From Cycas panzhihuaensis (lineage: Eukaryota; Cycadophyta): a stretch of 64,000 nt of DNA. The DNA lies in the NCBI GenBank assembly GCA_023213395.1, contig CM041465.1, positions 194,935,741-194,999,740 of the forward strand, written 5' to 3'. Positions 1-9,848 of this stretch are shown here, piece after piece; positions within the stretch are counted from its first letter, which is position 1; the number at the start of each line of letters is the position of its first letter. Both the position numbers and the translations under genes were made by a program. Under the pieces are notes generated by a model, which was not told the origin of the DNA, searched no databases, and worked only from the letters and a program-made list of their open reading frames with translations.

Positions 1-1101
1 TCAAAGATCAAAGCAGGGGGAGCTAGAAAGCAAAATAGGGCATAAATTGGACAAGAAAGTAACTTAAACCAATAAATACCTAAGGAAGAGGGAGGAGGCT
101 TTTGCCTCAGTCAAAAGCTGCTGAAAGAAGGCTAAGAATTCTACCAAAGAGCTATGGAACAACAGGTTTGGAACCCCTGCTAATGAGTTTGAAGGAAACA
201 CCTGCACTTTGAGGATGCTTGATGGCTGCCTGAGCAAGGAAATGTTGAGATCTCTCCAAGGAGGCCCTCTCCAAGGCGTGTGAAGGGCTGAGAAGGTGTC
301 CTAGCCATACCAAAGGAGAGCTGGGCATTGGAGGAGAGGTGCAGGTCCTGTAGCAGCAGTGGAGCAATAGGGAATAGTAGAGCACAGGGCATTTTTCCTT
401 GAGAAGCATTCAAAAATTGAGTAAAAGATCCTAAAAATGACTTAGAGAGGACTTAAATACCCAGCCTAAACCCTAAATGAGCGATTAGGGCGCATCTGGC
501 AGTGAGTCAAGTCACGAAACACGTGGCAGTTTTGTAATAAATATTAAATTGCCACGGCACATTTTTAAAAACAAACTTGAACAGTCGTCCAGCCGTAAAT
601 TTCACGGTACCACAGAATTTGCAGTGGTACCGCGAATTTTGCTACGGTACGGAACTAGAAACCAAATCTGGCTCAGACAGCCAGCCTGGGCTATGGGCTA
701 ATAACTAAGGAGGCTAATGGGGGGCTAAGACACCTACCTAAGGGTAGACAAGCCAACAAATGAGTCAAGAAGAGTAAAACTAGGACTCAAAAGATGTGAC
801 AAGTCAACCAAATAATGACGGGTCATCACACGGGTAGGGGTGACATGAGCCAAATGGATCCTGAGGTGAGTAGGACAGAATGCGGGAAGTGGAATGGCCA
901 CTGGGGTGTCACACTCGCTGGGAATGTGCCCCCACTATAGTCTTCATAGACTGAATAAGTGTAGATGACGACAAGGTCATCTAACATATCACAACATGCA
1001 AGCATATACTCATCTCAAAAGAAAGCAATGATAAGGTGAGAAGCATACCTGCACTTACCTGAGTTGATAACTCTGTATCCATTCTCGGAAGCCAAGAAAC
1101 A
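1..1101 (-). repeat. T1 3' LTR (left copy, cut by window start)
   Basis: Base 1 onward aligns with 14144-15251 with few mismatches and one 6-base indel near base 30. Relative to the element this is the 3' LTR; its U3 start is at 1101. The edge reads ...aagaaaca, the complement of a TG start. A TATA-like aaata box lies near 449-458 within gacttaaataccc, equivalent to the box in the right copy. Confidence 0.9.
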
Positions 1102-1118
1102 CTGCCCCCTTAGCAGCA
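1102..1118 (-). promoter_or_regulatory. T1 candidate polypurine tract
   Basis: Immediately inside the left LTR the minus strand reads gctaagggggcag next to the LTR start TGTTTC. A purine run at this place primes plus-strand DNA synthesis in LTR elements. Assignment rests on position and composition only. Confidence 0.6.
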
Positions 1119-1529
1119 AGGCCTCACCGCTCGGAAGCATGGTGCGATGGCGAATGCTGGCAACACAACTGTCAGTAGCACATATGTATATAGATATATA
1201 AATCAAGATCATAAAAGTAGGTAAGGGTGTCGGCAAGTGTCGTGGCAGAACGCGTGGATATGAAGGTAGAGGTGGAGACAACATAGGGGCTACCTATGCG
1301 CCACCTGGAAACTGACAGGAAGAATAAGAAGGGCAAAGGGGCTTCCCCCACCACAAAAGATGCAGAGAGATGCACATAATCAAGTAGAAGAGTAAACAAG
1401 ATTGGTAGTCACCATAGTTTAGCCTCACTAGCACCTAGGTTTTAGAGGTGCAAATGGATCGCAAAGTGAAGTGCGTGATGACCTAGGGCTTGGGCGATAA
1501 GGTGGCCAAACAAGCCTCAGGGATAGTCA
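1119..1529. other. T1 3' untranslated segment
   Basis: Between the polypurine tract and the end of the second RNase H I see no coding signal on either strand. It includes tatgtatatagatatata-type AT-rich DNA near 1185-1202. Short ORFs here do not resemble known proteins. Confidence 0.5.
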
Positions 1530-2017
1530 ACAAGAAGAGAAAGGCAGTGCTCAAGGATGAGGCGAACGAGACTATCTACCTTAGCATTGAGGGCCTGAGG
1601 GATATGCTGAATGTCGACAGACAAGAAGCAGGCCAGGAGGGATCTGGCGGCGAAAGCAAGAGTTCTCAAGTGAGGGCATCACACCTAGTAAACATGGGTG
1701 AGATGGGACACCATAACTTGAGAGTCGCAAAGTAAAACAATGGGTCTGTGATGGAAATGGAGAGAATCAGTTAGGGCTTTAATAATAGCTGTGTATTCGG
1801 CTTCATTATTAGTAGCCTCTAGGAGGAAGACCCCAGAGCATAGGAAATCATGTCCAGAGGGGCTGCAAAGAATCCATACAGTGGTTGAAGGTCCAAGGTT
1901 ACCACGGCTTCTACCATCGGTAAAAATGTAGATGGACATGGATGACACAAAGTCTTGGTAGTAAATAAACAATGATGGAATGAAATCAACACTCAAAAGG
2001 CAAGCAAAAGTGGCCAT
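1530..2017 (-). pseudogene. Additional (archaeal/plant-type) RNase H of T1
   Basis: A second RNase H, separate from the canonical one next to RT. Read on the minus strand, an acidic start TDGRS is followed by NNEAEY and then LCDSQ, which supply three catalytic acidic residues (Asp, Glu, Asp). Further downstream in the same frame comes a HIPQ...N...DSL block, the last conserved region. Two in-frame stops (near 1685 and 1680) separate the last block. This fold degrades RNA in RNA/DNA hybrids and is reported as an extra domain in Tat-group gypsy elements. Here it lies about 3.7 kb downstream of the integrase end, next to the 3' LTR, so it must be expressed apart from pol or as a remote part of it. 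It could also be a fragment of a longer ORF upstream; I see no other domain there. Confidence 0.8.
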
Positions 2018-3220
2018 GAAGGCTAGGAGGGCCTAGCAACGAGGCTACCCAGGGACAAGAGTAAGCGGCCCGACCACTACCTGAGAGCGAGCGGAGAAAA
2101 AGCGCCCTAGAGAACCAAAGGTCGCTTTGGGAAGCAAAACATGCCCTCAGACGAGGGAGCATTCCTTTTGGAGGCCCCAGGAGTGAAAAAGGGTTGCAGA
2201 AATAAGTCCAGGATGGCAAAACGAGCCAAACGAGTATAAACTCAGGCATGCACGGGAGCGGCATGCAAAACGAGATACAAGGGCCCTAGAAAAAGTGCAA
2301 AAATGAGGCACCATAAATGCACCTGTAAGAAAGTGTAAAAAGGTCATTAAAAGAGCACAACAGGGGATAAGGCCAGAAGGCAAAGGGCAAACAGGGAAAC
2401 AAGATGGTCCTAATGGTTGTCGCGAGGCCAAAACGGAAGAAGTGCCCGTCGGGGCCCCTGCCTATACAAGGAAAATCGAATGGAAAATGGATTCATTTTC
2501 ACCAGCTCTCATAAGAAACCATAGCCATCTCCTTACGCAGCAGAGTGCTGCCTAACTTAAGAGGCATGCGGGGGACGATCTGACCATTAGATCAAAGTGC
2601 AGAGAGAGCCAGCGGGATCATCGGGACGAGATGACGACAGCGAGACCAGATCTAGTGAGTGGATCTCACAAAACCCAACCCATTTCTAAGTTTTAGTTTC
2701 ATTGCTTTTTATAGATTTTTTATATGATTTTTTGCCTCTTATGGGCGATTGGAGGCCTCTCGGAGTCTAAATTAGACCCAGAAAGAGGTGGGACCTGAGC
2801 ATTAGGGAGCCCTGGTCCCGGTGGGCCCCACAGGGTCCACCATAGGAATTTTTTTTAGTTTTTGGGGCAGAAACCCTCCCCTTTTGAGGGGGTGCCATTC
2901 GTATCACGGCAAAGATCGCGGTGCCGTAATCATTGCTACGAGACCCCCCGATCACCGCATGAGCTAACTTAGCTGCACTGCTAAGTTTAGCGCAGACGGC
3001 GTAAAGTCGAAAAAAATAATATGAGGGGCCATAAGGTCCCAAATCTCAAGTAGAGAGAGTTGAAAGAGAGCCAAGAGCATTACTAACTGACAGGACTAAG
3101 TTTGATTGGCTTTCGATGTTGACAGGCTGTCATCGCAGTGGATAACTGTGAGAATGTAGGTATGGCGATGCTAAGTTTCATTGAGATGATGTCCCTGGGG
3201 GACAAGGAGATCCTACAGAG
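2018..3220. other. T1 spacer between second RNase H and antisense gene
   Basis: No protein family is recognisable on either strand. The stretch contains a near-perfect hairpin at 2963-2991 (GCTAACTTAGC, six-base loop, GCTAAGTTTAGC). It also has a T-rich segment at 2693-2740 and a tatacaag motif near 2464. If the plus-strand ORFs that follow are transcribed, their promoter and 5' UTR would lie here; that is inference. Confidence 0.45.
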
Positions 3221-4308
3221 GTGTGGCCTGTACAAGGCCTTAAAGACACCTCAGTTTACATCAGATCAGAGACTATTAGGAGGTACGTATTCCACTTGCC
3301 TCAGGTAAGGGATGTGACAGTGATGCCAGGGGACATCCGGTGTATTCTGCGAGTACCAACGACTGGGAGGCCGGTGACATTGGGAGCGCTGCTTAGCACT
3401 AAGGTAGCACATAGGGAGGCAGCCCTGTTCTTCACAGGGGCTGACAGGTGGGAGTGGAGAGGAGTTCCTCTCCAAACTATGGTGATGTCGAGGATTTCTC
3501 AGGTGAGGAAGTTGATTATATTATGCATTCTATTCCAGATTTCCCAGAAACAGAACTATAGAGAGATACCAGGAGGATGGATGGATGCAGTGTGCCACTG
3601 CGAAGCCGGTGAGAGGATGGACTAGGCTACCATGATAGTGAAGAACCTCGTCGCCTAACTTGATGCCATCAGGGTAGCAGGAAAGGGAGGACTATCATCT
3701 GACATGTTCTTTGCAATCTCGGTTCTTTGATCATTTTGTGGCAGTGGCACCAGTGGGGGGACCACACCCCATAGCAGAGTGGGCCCCGATGGTCCACAGA
3801 TGGCAGACTTAACTGAGGGGGACGAAGGACTAGGCCCACGTCTGGCAATCAGTGGAGGCGACATCGTTGGACCTCCTCACCCTGATGGACTATGTAGTAG
3901 ATCCATACAGGACAGTGAGGTGGGACGGTGATGACGAGGCAGGTGGAGTAGGAGCGCTCCTAGATGATGACAATGATGATGATGATGCTGATGGAGGAGA
4001 TGGGGCTAGCCCATCATGACCTGCAGGGGAGGCAGGTCCTTCAGGGACGGCAGGAGGAGCAGCGAGATCATCCAGGACTGCCAGAGGAGAGGCAGGCCCA
4101 TCAGGGGCAGCTGAGGAGAGCAGGGGGCCAGTGACTAAGGCCCGCAGGCTACGGATCGTGAGGAGATCTGGAGAGACGAGAGTTGAGCTAGTCCCTGCGA
4201 GGAGAGAGGCCCAGGCAGAGGAGGTACCTGAGGATGAGGTACCCACAGCTAGTAGAGAGCCAAGAGGAGAGGATGTCACCCGAGCAGAGGAGCCGATGGC
4301 CATGGCAG
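3221..4308 (+). pseudogene. Antisense ORF of T1, plant-mobile-domain-like (exon 1 region)
   Basis: Coding sequence on the strand opposite to T1 gag-pol. The reading frame at 3221-3625 contains FHLPQVRDVTVMPGDIRCIL and then VPTTGRPV, which resembles the core of the plant mobile domain found in TE-derived plant proteins. A different frame from about 3726 to 4308 continues with FVAVAPV, AEWAPMVHRWQ and LRGTKD. An Asp-rich run (3950-3990) and a Gly/Ala/Ser/Glu/Arg-rich tail follow. The frame change between 3625 and about 3700 is a frameshift or an unrecognised intron; stops occur near 3810, 3829 and 4017. Antisense extra ORFs are documented in Tat/Retand elements; their function is unknown. The start is chosen from similarity, not from a clear start signal. 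Confidence 0.65.
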
Positions 4309-4419
4309 GTGAGGCCTAACTATTTCCTTAGTCATTTGACAGCTAGGTAGATATTTGATTTGATTTTATCATGGTATGTGGTGGGATATATATTGACACA
4401 CGGCATGTTACATTGGCAG
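4309..4419 (+). other. Candidate spliceosomal intron in the antisense gene
   Basis: The 5' site reads GGCAG|GTGAGG and the 3' site TTGGCAG|GTGTAG, 111 bases apart. Unspliced, the upstream frame meets TAA at 4317-4319. Removing the segment joins the upstream frame to the downstream coiled-coil frame in phase, splitting a Gly codon after its first base. Both sites match the plant consensus. Confidence 0.6.
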
Positions 4420-5021
4420 GTGTAGCAGAGGTTAGGAGACTAGTAGAGGCCATGGTGAGGGAGATGTTCCCTCAGGTGTATGCAAATGGGCAACCGCCCA
4501 TCCAGGCAGAGGATGCCCCTAGATCGGCAGGTGCACACATGGAGGCATTCGCTCCATTGGCAAGGGCGAGAGACATCTGGGCTGCAGAGTCCCAAGAGTA
4601 CATAGCTTTCAGGGGACAGATGCAGCGGGAACTCGATGAGGCGAGGAGCGAGCGAGATAAGCTGCGCGAATGGGTCCAGGCTCTAGAGGCATAGGGAGGA
4701 ACAAGTGCAAATGCAGGGAGCATGGTCTGGATAGTAGTGCTGGAGGAGCACCTCAAAGCAATAGAGGAGAGATTTTAGAGTATGGAGGAGGGACTTCGGG
4801 GAGAGAGGGATCGTATCCAAGCTCGATATAATCAACTAGTGGACCAGATGGCGTCGAGGTCGAGCAAGAGCAGGACATACACTCATACAGCAACGACGAC
4901 CTCGAGATGGCCACGCAATGAGGGGAGCAAGGCAGGGAGCTCACAGAGGCCCAAGAGGAGCCTCAGAGGGATGTGGTCCCCAGGAGAGGGATCACACAGG
5001 CCAGGAGATGGTACCCTGTGA
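4420..5021 (+). pseudogene. Antisense ORF of T1, C-terminal coiled-coil region (exon 2)
   Basis: Continuation of the antisense gene. The frame through 4694 is rich in Glu, Arg, Ala and Leu with heptad-like spacing (QRELDEARSERDKLREWVQ). This indicates a coiled coil, as is common at the C-terminus of plant-mobile-domain TE proteins. After a stop at 4692-4694 the coiled-coil character continues (EEGLRGERDRIQARYNQLVD, 4782-4850), then a basic Ser-rich tail ends at 5019-5021. The codon use is GC-rich compared with the AT-rich DNA around T1. No enzymatic motif is seen. Confidence 0.6.
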
Positions 5022-5681
5022 GCGGGTGCAGTAGTGTAGGAGATATGTATGTGATTTTGACAAGGGAAAGCACGGGCCTCCAGGGGGTCATATATAGACT
5101 CATATGATTGCACCCCCCCGCAAGGACACCGGCTTCCCATATGTATGATGTAACATATGATTTTTGATGTATATATATATATATATATATATATGGGGTA
5201 ATTGGTACCCCATTTCGATATGAGATGATGTGTATATCATGTGTGATAGATAGCATGTATTCTTTGTTTTGTATGTTGTAAATATTTTATTGTATGATGC
5301 ACATATTTCCTTCCATGTATGGCTATATATCTAATAGGAGTACACACATCCACCGTGAGTAGAGGTCATAGAGAGGTGTGAGGTTAGAAATAGAGCGATA
5401 TGCACATCCACAGAGGAGCATAGCGGAATATGCAAAGGAAACAGCAGGCAAGAGAGAGGAGTAATGGTACTCCAAGGCGTCGTCCTAATTGGGGGATGCC
5501 CAAATAGGAAGACGACAGGTTCCCGAGAGGATATAGGAACACGGGTTCCGCAGGAGGAACCAGAAAGAAAAAGGAGAAGCCATCTTAAATTGCCATTCTA
5601 CCCATGGTTGGGAGGAATGGGAACAACCTAAGATGGTAGTTTAGGCTCATTTCAGAGCATGGCAAAGGGATCGCCAAAAGA
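5022..5681. repeat. T1 intergenic segment with a row of inverted repeats
   Basis: This lies between the antisense gene end and the integrase stop. It holds an (AT)12 run (5171-5194) and then several hairpins: GGGGTA/TACCCC (5195-5211), GGAGTA/TACTCC (5458-5473), GTCGTC/GACGAC with inner TTGGG/CCCAA (5479-5516), GGTTCC/GGAACC twice over (5518-5561), and CCATCTTA/TAAGATGG with inner CCATTC/GAATGG (5580-5636). On the T1 sense strand they would fold just 3' of pol; on the other strand just 3' of the antisense gene. Confidence 0.7.
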
Positions 5682-6845
5682 TCATGCGTAAAATTTCTTA
5701 AGAAATTTCCCATTAATAGCTTTCTCAAATTCAAGCCCTTCTAGGCTGGCTATCCTATAAGTACCATTACCGAGGGTCTCGATAATGATGAAAGGGCCAA
5801 CCCATCGGGGTTTGAATTTGGTCAAATAGTCATGGAGATATTCAAGCTTGAGGACGTGGTCCCCAGGAAACAAAGAAGGGGAACAAAGGTGTTTATCGTA
5901 GGTCCTTTGTGAGCGAGCTTTGGACGCTAGGTTAGCCTGATAAGTAGCTAAGTGTCTCTCATCTAAAGCTTCAAGGTCCAGAAGGCAAGTCTGACGGATC
6001 AACTCTTCGTCGATAAGACCTCGAAGGGAGACTCGTAAAGAGAGAATCTCCACCTCCAGCGGGAGTACTGCCTCGGTACTATAGACCAGGGAGAATAGGG
6101 TTATTCCCGTGGCAGAATGAATAGAGGTGTGGTAAGCCCACAAAGCGGAGGGTAGCTAAAGGTGCCAATCCTTTTGGGACTAAGTAACGGTTCTCTTTAG
6201 GATATTGATGAGAGTCTTATTGAAAGACTCCATTTGGCTATTTGCCTGAGGGTAGTAAGGAGAAGAAGTTTTGTGAGAAATCTTGAACTTCTCGCAAAGC
6301 TTATCCATCTCCTTATTATAGAAAGGGGTTCCATTGTCAATGATTAAGACATCTGGAATCCTGAAACGGTAAATGATGTGCTGGTAAACGAATGTGGCTA
6401 TCGTTTTACTAGGAGTAGTGATCAAGGGGATGGCCTCTACCCATTTGGTGAAATACTCCGTGGCAGTCAAGATAAACTTGTGCTGTGACGACGAAGGTAG
6501 AGAGATAGCCCCAATGAGGTCTAGTCCCCACTGAGCAAAAGACCATGGAGAAATGATGGGGTGAAGGGCCTCGGAAGGCACATGGGAGATGTTGGCATAT
6601 TCCTGACATCGCTGACATCTCAGAGCAAAGGCATGAGCGTCCTTGATAAGGGACGGCCAGAAATAACCCATGTGAAGGATCCTCTGAGCCATAGACTGGC
6701 CCCCAAAGTGACCCCCACAAATACCATGGTGACATTCGCAGAGTATTTAGTCAGCTTCGTCGGCAGTGACGCAGCGGAGGAGGATCCTATCGAAGGACCT
6801 CTTGTATAATACTTCACCCATGAGAAAGTATTGCCTGGCAGAAGT
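5682..6845 (-). pseudogene. T1 integrase
   Basis: DDE integrase that inserts retroelement cDNA. On the minus strand it starts with a linker (LMGEVLYKRS near 6840) and a HHCC zinc motif (HHGICGGH, then CQRCQ at about 6610). The catalytic core follows: Asp in GLDLIGA, Asp in IIDNGTPF, Glu in NSQMESFNK. All three acidic residues are present. A second open part (6143-5682) has the conserved ATGxTLFSLVYSTEAVLP-type block and the C-terminal fold with RWVGPFIIIE. In-frame stops near 6740 and 6180-6144 break it. No chromodomain follows, as expected for the Tat group and unlike chromoviruses. Confidence 0.9.
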
Positions 6846-7040
6846 CCGGATGTGAAATCTAACTTTACTGCTAGCATCGGGGTGGTATTGCTATTGTGTG
6901 AGATACCACACTATATCACCATACCACTCATTGTTGATGAGTGGATGAGGAGAGACATCCTAAATCATCAAGATGGACTCATTAGGGAGAGAATTATCAA
7001 CGGGGGCACCAAAGGAGTTAGGAATAGGGGCATCTGCGAG

Positions 7041-7466
7041 CTACTCGGCCACTACCATTCCCTTCTTTGATTTCCAATTAACAATATAAAGGTCAAATTC
7101 TTGAAGCAAGATAGCCCAACGATTAGCCCTACCCGTTAAATTCGAACGAGTGAGCAAGTATCGCAAGGGATCGGATTGGACGATCACCTTGGTGGTGTTG
7201 CCAAGCAAGTAGTGTCTGAACTTCTTGGTCACATGGACCAAGGAGAGGCACTCCTTCTCGGTAGGAGAATAGTTAAGTTCAGCAGCCACGAGGGTGCGAC
7301 TGATAAAATAAATAGCTCTCTCAGTTCCTGAGTCATCTTCTTGAGCTAACATAGCGCCCAAGGATTTGTCAGTCGCCGAGGTGTATAGGACAAAGGGCCT
7401 ATCGAATCAAGGAGGCGCTAGTGTAGGAGCGGAAGCAAGGGCTTCCTTGAGTCCTTTAAAGGCCTT
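7041..7466 (-). pseudogene. T1 canonical RNase H
   Basis: Gypsy RNase H immediately C-terminal of RT. Visible blocks are SLGAMLAQED, AIYFISRTL, LNYSPTEKECLSLV (catalytic Glu), VIVQSDPLRYLL (catalytic Asp) and RWAILLQEFDL. It removes the RNA template during reverse transcription. It is open from about 7361 to 7041. A stop just after RT (about 7467) interrupts the RT-RH fusion. Confidence 0.9.
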
Positions 7467-8300
7467 TTAGGTCTTGTCAGACCAGGCAAAATGAGCTCCC
7501 TTCTTCAATAGGTTTGTAAGGGGTTTAGCACTTATAGCGAAATCCGCTAAGAAGCACCTGAGAAAATCGAGCCTACCTGGGAATGACTTAATCTGTCGTT
7601 GGGTTCTAGGAGGTAGCATGTCAAGGATAGCCCTGACCTTGTCAGGATCAATCTGAATTCCTTGTTTGGACACAAGAAACCCAAGGAGTTTGCCCGAGGT
7701 AACAGCAAATACATACTTGAGCAGATTTAGACTAACATGATACTTGTGACATCGTGAAAAGATGGCCCACAAGTCGGAGGGATAATGGGCCTTGACACGG
7801 GAGAGGCCCATCATATCATCCATGAAGACCTCCAATGTGTCATTAATGAGGTCATGGAAGATGAAATGCATGGCTCTCTGGTAAGTAGCACCTACATTTT
7901 TAAGGCCAAAGGGCATTGCCTTGTAGGTAAAGGTACCCCATGGTGTAGTGAAGGTCGTCTTGTGGCAGTCTTCAGGAGAAATTTAAATTTGGTTATAGCC
8001 GGAGAATCCGTCTATTATGGACATGACTTCGAATCCAGCGGTATGATCAATAATTTGATCAATAAAAGGGAGCAGGAAGTTGTCTTTAGGACAAGCATTG
8101 TTAATGTCACAGAAATCGACACATATACGAATCGCCCCATTCTTTTTAGCAACGGGGATGATATTAGAGACCCACTTAGGGTAGTCAATGGAAGTAATGA
8201 GCCCAGCATCCAGAAGCTTCTCAACCTCCATCTTGATAGTGGCTGAGAGCTTCGGGTGAAGGGAACGCTGCTTTTAGCGTATGGGCAGGCACCAGAATGA
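7467..8300 (-). pseudogene. T1 reverse transcriptase
   Basis: Ty3-type RT. N-terminal blocks are VEKLLDAGLI, PKWVSNIIPV and RICVDFCDINNACPKD. FSGYNQI (about 7985) precedes MPFGLKNVGATYQRAM. The active site is FMDD at about 7824, the usual YVDD/FMDD type. ISKQGI and FLGR-like palm/thumb blocks follow. A frame change near 8290 and a stop near 7980 break the frame. It copies element RNA into cDNA and lies in the usual PR-RT-RH-IN order. Confidence 0.9.
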
Positions 8301-9848
8301 TGGTGAGGTTATGGATGACAATGGAGGGATCAATTCCCTTCATGTCACCATAATCCCATGCGAAAATGTCCTGAAACTCTTGGAACAAAAGGGAGTACTC
8401 CCTTACTTCATCAGGAGAACATTTCATCCCAACCTTAATGACCTTACTGGGGGCCAAGACTATGTCTTGGGTTGCCCCCATGCACATGGCATTACCCTCC
8501 TCAAAGTGGAGAGGGGCAAGGTCAACAGGAGGAGGTGGAATAGGAGATGGGATCGGATCAGCAAGTGTGGATCCAACCACAAGGATCTTCTGGTGACCGA
8601 GCCTGTAGTGGCCAGAAGGTAAGTTAGGCGCAAAGCCCGCTAGGTGCTCAAGTAGGGCTTCATCATCCTCGAAGTAATCCACCCCATGGATGACCTTACT
8701 TCGAGTAGATGAAGTGCTAGAGGAGGTAGAGGTAGCAAGACCGTGGTGGTCATTAGGCTGCCCAACATCCTTGCAAGACTCTGAAGGAGAGTAAAAAAGA
8801 GGCTCCTCAAAAGGAGCGAAAGGTAGTTCTTCAAAACCATCACCTGTGAGAGATGATGAGAGAGAAGAACTAATGATGGCGAGTTAACATCAGTGATGAC
8901 ATGTGATACATAAGAGTGGCTAGTCTCACCAAAAGGGGTTCTAGATGGAGATCTAGAATGAGATGGGTGTGACCTACTGGTGCGAAGGAAAGAGACGGGG
9001 TGGAGACAATCCTCGTCATCATCGTGCGACTCGTCGTCACTAAACAAAGTAAGATACCCGTAGCTCCCAACACCAATAGGAGCAAACTGCGTGAGACTAG
9101 GGAAAGAGGATGCAAGATCTTCTTCAGACGGATTAGGTATACCAATAGAGCAAGCCAAGGCATACGTAGAAGGACCTTGGTTTGCCAGATTAGTAGAGCG
9201 AGTTTGTTTACTAAGTGGGTATTCGTGGGGAACCACTCTCATTTGCCCACCATGGACAAATTTAAGTTGTCCCCAAAGAGTCAAACACACGGCTCCCATT
9301 TGGTCGAGCCATGGATGACCTAGAAGGAGGTTGTAGTTGACGTCGACGTCGACATCAAGGACTACAACATCGGTAAGGATAGTCTTGCCCTTAAGGGTGA
9401 GCGGAATCACGACAGAACCCAAAGGGGTCTTGTCGCTACCGTCATAACCATGGCATCACCATGGAATAGGTTCTAAGGCAGAAATACCAAGCTCTTGCAT
9501 GACACGTAAGGGCATGGCATTCACAGAAGAACCATTGTCGACAATAGTACTTTGAAGGGTACAATCAGATGTATCAATAATGATAGTAAATGGGAAGTTC
9601 CACTGACGTTCCCTTTCACCTGCGGGAGGAAGGTCCCTAGGATCAAATGAAATAACAGGTTCACGACTTTGGGTAACACCCAAAGCATGAACAGGCACGT
9701 CATTCGATCCTAAAGCTTCTAGGAGGAGGGCCTGCTACTCGGGATAACTCCTCAAAACGTCCATCAAGGACATTACTGCAGCAACGGTATGAAGCTCGTC
9801 CACGATGGAGAAGGGCTTACCCTTCGCGGTAGGCTGGGTAAGTACCCT
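8301..9848 (-). pseudogene. T1 protease and PR-RT linker
   Basis: The retropepsin-like aspartic protease at 9698-9456 has VDNGSSVNAMPL in place of the usual DTG/DSG motif, a form common in Tat-type elements. NYNLLLGHPWLDQMGAV (about 9330-9280) is the second conserved protease block. Then comes a long linker with an acidic stretch (SDDESHDDDED, about 9040) and a Ser/Arg/His-rich part. After a frame change near 8880 the frame reads through a Ser/Thr-rich stretch to EYSLLFQEFQDIFAWDYGDM (about 8350), the usual lead-in to Tat RT. A stop at about 9455 follows the protease. The linker of roughly 250 residues is long for gypsy pol. Confidence 0.8.

Noticed and set aside
3503-3538. GT-AG segment of 36 bases in the antisense gene
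   Set aside because: Too short for a plant intron, and the frame is already open across it.
5169-5194. (AT)12 run as a functional TATA region
   Set aside because: A simple repeat between coding regions; no evidence for a promoter beyond composition.
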